Assembly: GCA_905221615.1 (NCBI GenBank)
Contig: CAJNDT010002890.1
Span: forward strand, 1,386,001-1,450,000
Length of the DNA stretch: 64,000 nt
Direction: 5' to 3'
Source: Symbiodinium sp. CCMP2592
Lineage: Eukaryota; Sar; Dinophyceae; Suessiales; Symbiodiniaceae
Part shown: positions 58,760 to 64,000 of the stretch, piece by piece
How the letters are laid out: the number at the start of each line of letters is the position of its first letter
How positions within the stretch are numbered: position 1 is the stretch's first letter
Position numbers and translations under genes: made by a program
The notes under the pieces: generated by a model
Seen by the model: only the letters and a program-made list of their open reading frames with translations
What the model was told of the DNA's origin: nothing
The model's database searches: none

Positions 58760-59149
58760 GTGGAACCCCAAGTGAACTCGCATTCCCAAGCGTGCAGTGC
58801 TAGAACCGCCGTGGTGCAGGGTCCCGTGCCTGCTTTTGGTGGCCAATATTCGATGAAGAACGCTGAAGTAGCCGGGTGGGGTAGCTTCTTAACACTGCCT
58901 TATACCACTCGCACTAGTCACATCTTGAACCCTGGCCCCTGTTCCCTAAACCCGAAAGCCGTTGGAAACCAATTCACTCTCAACCCCCATCCGTCCCAGC
59001 CCTTGCGGATACAACGAACATGCTTCAAGCAACACAACCTTGAACCCGACAGCTTTACCACACTCGACTTGAGGCCTCATTCGTACACCCTTCAATCCAG
59101 CACTGTATACTTTGAGGATAGTCAGGGGGAGCCCTATGTAGTTTATTGA
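58760..59149 (+). other. 129-codon frame, doubtful
   Basis: The frame starts after the TA array and is Ser/Thr/Pro/His-rich. Its length is within chance expectation and no domain is recognised. fam-E follows at 59168. Confidence 0.2.
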
Positions 59150-59167
59150 TCCTACACCCTAAAGTTG

Positions 59168-59280
59168 AATGTACTATAGGGGCCTAAATGAATACCTATA
59201 CTATCTTGGGGAGTTCCTTATTATAACTATAGTATTTTGGGCCCCAAAACCCCATTCTAATTACTAAGGTCTCTACATCA
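59168..59280. mobile_element. fam-E hairpin element
   Basis: GTACTATAGGGGCCTAAATG and AATTACTAAGGTCTCTACAT are the arms. Confidence 0.9.
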
Positions 59281-59559
59281 TACTCCCCGGTTATAGGCTT
59301 ATGCGGCTCTAGTTTTTGGAGGAACCCTGTGGGTGCGAGCTCCTAGACGTCATCCCAGAATCCCTGTGGGCCCATATACTCATTCCGTTAAGGGCTACCT
59401 AGACCCCCCGAAGGCAGGTAAAATATTGGCCGAAAGCTTATAGAAGGCTATCATTCTACATACTTTCCAAGTTTTGGGGTCCAGGTAGTAAGGTTTAGTG
59501 TGATGGTATAAGCGTTCTATCAGTTCTATATAATATCGGCTTTAGGGTTATGGGTTTAA

Positions 59560-59645
59560 GCGTCCATGCACTGACGTAGTACATACTTTGGCCTTTAAGT
59601 AGTCCCTAGTAAAAGCGCTATGGCGTCCAAGTATATGGTACGACG
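59560..59645. mobile_element. fam-G remnant
   Basis: GCGTCCATGCACTGACGTAG and TACATACTTTGGCCTTTAAG follow the fam-G order. The right arm is lost. Confidence 0.6.
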
Positions 59646-61039
59646 AACCTAAACCCAAGTATACCTAGTCATGGTCGAGGTACTCTGAACCCTTAGGCTA
59701 GGGTTCTTACCGGTGACTCTCTTAGAGCTGTTATATTTCAACATCACGGTCCTTAGTGAGTGCATTACACCATGCGTCACAAACAGACCGGACGTTTGGT
59801 CCATGATTCGAAACATATCCTATGTCTGCTAACACGAGCTTAGGTGGGGATCTACATCTTCCATTCTTGGAACCCTCAGCGATCAAACCGTTCAGGCAGA
59901 TCTAAGGATTGGTTTATTGCTCCGCAAACACCCTAATCCCTAAAGTGCTAGGGCTTGAGGTTTGCAGGTTTCAGTGAGGTTTAGAGCTGAAGAGAACATC
60001 AAGTCTTACAGAATAGAGCCTTACATGAGGATTGAGGGCTTCAGGCGTTAAGGGCTCGTCGAAGGGTTTAGGATTTGGGCAGTTAGGGCTGGGAGGCTTA
60101 AGCTTTCGGGTTTCGGGGGTTAGTTTGGGGCATGAAATATGTGATCCTAGTATTAGAGCAGGAACCTTTAGCCTTTTTTGGGTAGTATAGTCCCTATTTA
60201 GTCCCAATTCCCCTCTCAGGTTAACCTTTAGTTCCCCATGATACCCGACAAGTAGGTGACAATGTGTCTATGATACAGGCGCGGGCAATTGCCGTTGAAG
60301 GTGTATCCAGAACGCGAGCAACCTTAAGCCTATAAGCCACAACCACGCGTTTTTGACGGTGAACCTTAATTTAGGCCCCAATTGCGCCACCTTCCGGCTT
60401 CACAACCAACAGCAGCAGAAGAAACCGTCGCAAACCCTTGCAATACCGATCAACACCCATCGCAGGTTCAAAGCAGAAAAGGCAACCCTAAAGCCCTAAA
60501 TCCTACAAGCCCTGACCCCCTAATGGAGACCAGGAGCCCCCGTCCGGCGCGTTTCAGAGGCGCCCATATCGGGGCCCCAGGTCGGAAAATGCCAAGGCTT
60601 CAGAAGGATGGACTCCAACTTCGAGCGTTTGACACGGTTCACCTTAACCCGAATGACCTACATTTTTTTATAAGGACTTATATAAAGAAATCATAAAAGG
60701 GAACGCTAAAAAAGCAGGTTATGCAGGATTAAGGTCTAGGGGCCTAGGGCTCCCTCCTTCGCAAGCTTTGCGCCAGCTGTTCCATACCAACATGGCTGAG
60801 TGGTTCGGCTTTCGACCTAGAACATGTGTACCTTTAGGGATTACCGTGAAAGTGTTGGGTTAGAGGGTTTAACGGTCGAGTAGTAGCCTGGATGCTATAA
60901 CAGGGAATGAAAATGGTTTGATTTGAAGCGTTTCGAGCCACCAGGGGCTGTTTGCAGAGTCATGTTGGACGCAGCGCTGGCCATCCACCTTGCGTGTGGG
61001 GCGGTACCCACTTGTCAACCCAACAGACCGCGTCTGAAC
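59646..61039. other. Unassigned; weak frames only
   Basis: A 78-codon minus frame at 59971-60207 and a 104-codon plus frame at 60382-60696 show no domain. TGGCTGAGTGGTT at 60791 resembles a tRNA A box but lacks the rest. Confidence 0.4.
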
Positions 61040-61108
61040 CCCAAATAAATACCTATACTGTCTTGGGGGTTCCTTATTATAACCATAGTAGTATGGGCCC
61101 CAAACCCA

Positions 61109-61155
<47 letters not shown>

Positions 61156-61163
61156 GGTCCCTC
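61040..61163. mobile_element. fam-E hairpin element enlarged by (ATT)n
   Basis: CCCCAAATAAATACCTATAC, GGGGGTTCCTTATTATAACC and GGGCCCCAAACCC are in family order. The family's CTAATTATTAAGG step has become about 16 ATT units (61107-61154) before AAGGTCCCTC. Confidence 0.93.
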
Positions 61164-61269
61164 TCTTATACTCAACCATCGACATTTTACGCCTTCTGGA
61201 CCCGAAGACCGCCTCTGTAGCTTTGGGGCCGTCTTGAGCCTCAGGCGTTGACCTGTTACCTCCAGCCTG

Positions 61270-61524
61270 TTAGACCCTCTCGTTCCTTAGAGCCCTAGAG
61301 GTCGTAACATCAGACAGTACGCTTTTTCGGTACCAAAGGCCGTGCAGAGTGTAGTACTTGGTGCTCAAGACCTTGCCTTGTTCACCATCATAGCAGCTCC
61401 ATGTCCCACGTAGCTTTAAGCTGCTGACATATTCATGCCGATTCAACGTAGCATGCTGATGCAGTCTTTTGTCAGGCGACGTAAGTAGGGTCATCGGCTT
61501 TTGGCCGGGTTTGGTGCTTGTCAT
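61270..61524 (-). CDS. Candidate minus-strand frame, unknown protein
   Basis: The 84-codon frame reads HEYVSSLKLRGTWSCYDG then GKVLSTKYYTLHGLWYRK and SVLSDVTTSRALRNERV. The alternation of aromatic, glycine and charged residues and the balanced codons look protein-like. No named domain is recognised. Confidence 0.33.
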   Translation of the reverse strand: MTSTKPGQKPMTLLTSPDKRLHQHATLNRHEYVSSLKLRGTWSCYDGEQGKVLSTKYYTLHGLWYRKSVLSDVTTSRALRNERV

Positions 61525-61786
61525 GGCCTTTCCAGTGTTCTAAGCGGCTCAAAGCAACTTCGGGTAAAATTAAGATTATGCCTGCCTCACGCAAGGTCAT
61601 TATAACTGTACTGGTAATGCTAGGTGAAAAACCCTACACCGGAAACAGCAACGACTAAACGCTACTAGTCGACAAAGTCGTATCCCTTCTTCTCACTACC
61701 CCAGATGCTTCAGGGGAGCTCAACAAAGCAGGACACGGCGCTTGTTTTAGACGAAGCATGAAGCCTCTCCATCCGAGTAACCGTGA

Positions 61787-62074
61787 GTCTCTGAGACCCA
61801 GTGCTGCATACTGAAGACTGCTGCTACAAGTCAATCAACTATCTGTCGGGTTGAGGAGGGGGCACCACCCTGTAGTTTCAGGCGATTTCAGGTCTGCCCG
61901 GACTCAAGAAATCGGACAAAGGGTTCGGATCTGCCCCAGGGTTCATCAGCAGTTAAGAGTATGCTGAACAGCAGGGCAGTCGTCGTTATGATTCGTGTTG
62001 TTGCAGCACCCGATGACTCGCTTCTGAACATACATGTTGCAACTCTTGTACATGCTATCAGTTTGCATTCTTGA
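61787..62074 (+). CDS. Candidate open frame without Met start, 95 codons
   Basis: Open from 61787 after TGA to TGA 62072-62074. It reads VEEGAPPCSFRRFQ and SRAVVVMIRVVAAPDDSL, then NIHVATLVHAISLHS. Open length is within chance. Codon choice is reasonable only in the last third. No family is recognised. Confidence 0.25.
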   Translation, partial: VSETQCCILKTAATSQSTICRVEEGAPPCSFRRFQVCPDSRNRTKGSDLPQGSSAVKSMLNSRAVVVMIRVVAAPDDSLLNIHVATLVHAISLHS

Positions 62075-62441
62075 GCTTGGTAAGGTTCGGAGTTTCAGGG
62101 GTTAGGAAACGGAAACAGTTATGACTCATGACAGTTCTGATGGTACCGGAAAACTAGCCAGCTTTGAGCGGCGAGTCTGGTTTGTGTGCTGGCTTTAGGT
62201 AGGTAGCACCAGATTCCAAGATGGGTTGTTGCCAGGATCAATGCACCCCGCCAAGGCCCTCTTCCAGTAGGTTCGAAAGTATTGAGTCCGGGGAGACACA
62301 CAGTGAGAATGCGCATGTGCCCGTGCGTTTGTCCCTTGCGCTGAAGCCTCGGTTGAGAATTGTACGCTTTAGGGTACAGGTTTTAGGGTTTAGTTTACAA
62401 GTTTAGGTCGAACAGGCCAGCAACAATGCCTTTTCACGGTA
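62075..62441. other. Unassigned, no gene supported
   Basis: Short frames on both strands. TTTAGGG-like units at 62370-62395. Confidence 0.45.
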
Positions 62442-62468
62442 CACATATATATATATATATATATATAC
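62442..62468. repeat. (TA)n microsatellite
   Basis: About 12 TA units. Confidence 0.95.
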
Positions 62469-62843
62469 ATGAAAGCTACAGCATGCCCCAAACACTATTC
62501 CGTTTGTTACATCCCTTATTTTGTTTTTGCATTTCCACCGGTTGGTTTTGTCAGACAGGGACACGTCAGGGCACGAAAGACGGTGCCCGCGCACCTTCCG
62601 CCTGGGTCCCTTCCTCTGCGTCGAGTCCAACAGCCCGCTGACAAGAAAGATGTGAGGGACCTTGAATATGAACCCCCCCAATACAGACCCGAAGTAGCAG
62701 GAGCCTTAGCAAAAAAACATGTACTATACACACACATATACTTAGATAGTAAACGGGGGAACTTCAAACTTCTTGGCCTGACATATTAGCTCCATCTTAG
62801 AAAGCTTGAACTTTTTTGGGCCCGGTTGTTGAAGAAGAGAGTG

Positions 62844-63012
62844 TGTATATATATATATGTATACGTATGCGTATACATATATACAATATACATATATCAC
62901 ACATACATATACATGTATATATATATAGATATATATGTACATGTACACATACATGTGCATATATATATATATATATATGTATGTATATGTAGATATATAT
63001 ATATATATATAT
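62844..63012. repeat. Long (TA)n / TACATA / TATG compound microsatellite
   Basis: About 170 bp, the longest simple-repeat block here, with ACATGTACA palindromic inserts. Confidence 0.97.
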
Positions 63013-63114
63013 GGACGGGCCCACACCTCCAAGTTGAAGAAGCATCCGATGGCTCCCTGGGGTTTAAAAGGACGAGGACGAGGCTTTCCCGCCTAGTTTA
63101 GGGTTTAGAGGTGT

Positions 63115-63215
63115 ACCCTAACGCTCGTGAGGGGGTCTTGGGATTTCTGGGGGAGGGTTTCGGCTTTGGGGGCTAGGGTTTGGGATCTCACTACGAGGGT
63201 CCAGGAGCATTAGGG
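63115..63215 (-). mobile_element. fam-S element, copy 5 (inverted)
   Basis: CCCTAACGCTCGTGAGGGGG at the left and GGTCCAGGAGCATTAGGG at the right. TA on both sides. It is the reverse complement of copies 2 and 3, closest to copy 3. Confidence 0.94.
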
Positions 63216-63307
63216 TAATGTATTAATGGTTAGACTAGGGTTCCTTTAAAGGGGTCTAGTCTACAAGGATTACTATATGGGGTATTATGAGGGTTTAGTA
63301 TACGGGT

Positions 63308-63401
63308 TGTAATAACTACATATTACTATTTTGTGGGTTCCTTAATATACTTATAGTATACGGGGGCCCAAAACCCTACTCTAATTATTAAGGCCCGTTT
63401 A
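63308..63401. mobile_element. fam-E hairpin element (left arm degraded)
   Basis: TTGTAATAACTACATATTAC, GTGGGTTCCTTAATATAC and GGGGGCCCAAAACCC, then AATTATTAAGGCCC. Confidence 0.88.
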
Positions 63402-63542
63402 CTAGCAGTTTGGGTTCGCAGTTTAAGGGTGCAGGACTAGGATTCAGGGTTCAGGGTTTGCGACTTCGGGTTTCGGAAAGTTAGAGTTCCGGAGAAGACT
63501 GGAATCTGAAACCCGGGAACGCTGCCCATTGTTGTAACATGT

Positions 63543-63650
63543 AGCAGCTTCATGTACCCTTATAGTAGATACTTAAGGCATAAAGGGGTGCCTATATAGC
63601 TGCTTTAAGGCCTATGTAAGTATATACTATATGGGCACATGGAGCCTTAG
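63543..63650. mobile_element. fam-H hairpin element, copy 3
   Basis: AGCAGCTTCATGTACCCTTA and GGGCACATGGAGCCTTAGGA are the ends. ACTTAAGGCATAAAG faces CTTTAAGGCCTATGTAAG. GTAGCAGCT also recurs just outside each end. Confidence 0.9.
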
Positions 63651-64000
63651 GAGTGTAGCAGCTGCAGGTGCACGCCTTCCACATGCATCTAAGCCACGAC
63701 GGCCGGGAAGTACGTGAAGAGGGTTACATAGATCACCAGTCTTAAACTCACATCGCCGGCTCATGGAAAACGCGATGCAGCAACGCTTCACCGCGCATAC
63801 CTACAAATCACAGGTTTCCGGAACATGCGCCTGCACTACTACTAGTCAACCTATAAGTACTACCAAAGGACCCTTAACACCTCATATAGTTACCCCTTTA
63901 AAACCACGAATAGAGCCCATGTAGGACCCCTGACCATTGCGTGCTTTGGTACCGTCGGAGTTGGAGGGTCTCCAGGTATATTTTGTTGGCGCAGAACTTC
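63651..64000. other. Unassigned to window end
   Basis: A few CCTTTAAAACC-type units near 63895. No gene was seen. Confidence 0.45.

Noticed and set aside
60786..60850. TGGCTGAGTGGTT resembling a tRNA A box (Ser/Leu type)
   Set aside because: No matching GGTTCGANTCC B box, acceptor stem or anticodon arm follows at the proper distance.
1..64000. Dinoflagellate spliced-leader relict (ending TTTTGGCTCAAG)
   Set aside because: Looked for on both strands. Only short GGCTCAAG matches (28856, 49743) were seen, without the rest of the leader.
1..64000. CRISPR array
   Set aside because: Repeats are numerous but are hairpin elements with irregular spacing, not regularly spaced direct repeats with unique spacers, and the DNA looks eukaryotic.
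1..64000. Autonomous transposase for any hairpin family
   Set aside because: No frame long enough, and no DDE/DDD-type signature was visible on either strand.

Overview
The window looks like nuclear DNA of a gene-poor, repeat-rich eukaryote, most likely a dinoflagellate (Symbiodiniaceae-like). This is inference. Its basis is dispersed TTTAGGG/CCCTAAA telomere-type repeats in both orientations, many (TA)n and other microsatellites, coding-like stretches that are only exon-sized, GT donors and AG acceptors beside those stretches, and no bacterial operons. No reading frame exceeds 165 codons, which is about what chance gives in six frames over 64 kb. I recognise no protein family, rRNA, tRNA or spliced-leader gene, so coding calls are deliberately weak.|| The clear content is a dense population of about 100 short (about 90-125 bp) inverted-repeat elements in at least 20 families with unrelated ends (named here fam-A to fam-X). 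They occupy roughly 15% of the window. Each is a near-perfect hairpin with two arms of about 20-45 bp and a short middle. Most are bounded by TA on both sides, as expected of Tc1/mariner-type (Stowaway-like) MITEs. fam-M and fam-O instead show a 4-bp duplication, and one nested fam-X copy has an exact 10-bp duplication. No transposase frame was found, so the elements look non-autonomous.|| Layout: 1-4.3 kb, degenerate telomere-type repeats and a few hairpins. 4.5-4.65 kb, a good exon candidate. 5-19 kb, mostly hairpin elements of fams A-G, I, K, L, N, O and V plus telomere-type tracts. 19.2-19.6 kb, two (TA)n arrays around an iterated GAACGAGATA motif. 20.1-20.7 kb, coding-like stretches. 21.4-21.75 kb, an AT-rich island of unknown origin. 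22-31 kb, hairpins with little else, and a long telomere-type field at 30.2-30.5 kb. 32.1-33.2 kb, a coding-like island. 33.3-37.7 kb, dense hairpins including nested insertions. 38.2-38.65 kb, a possible zinc-finger exon. 43.3-45.7 kb, the longest plus-strand coding-like island, interrupted by elements. 48.6-53.4 kb, nested and abutting elements. 53.8-55.4 kb, two exon-like pieces encoding an Asn-Gly repeat. 56-64 kb, further weak coding-like stretches, hairpins and long TA microsatellites.|| Working model: long introns and intergenic DNA are being filled by successive waves of TA-targeting hairpin elements and by telomere-type repeats. Exon candidates at 51.5 and 53.8 kb lie directly between two elements. 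The most informative sites are nested insertions (23.6, 35.2, 48.8 kb), where one element interrupts another and shows its target duplication, and one fam-I copy (17.9 kb) that has gained a block of telomere-type repeats inside it.
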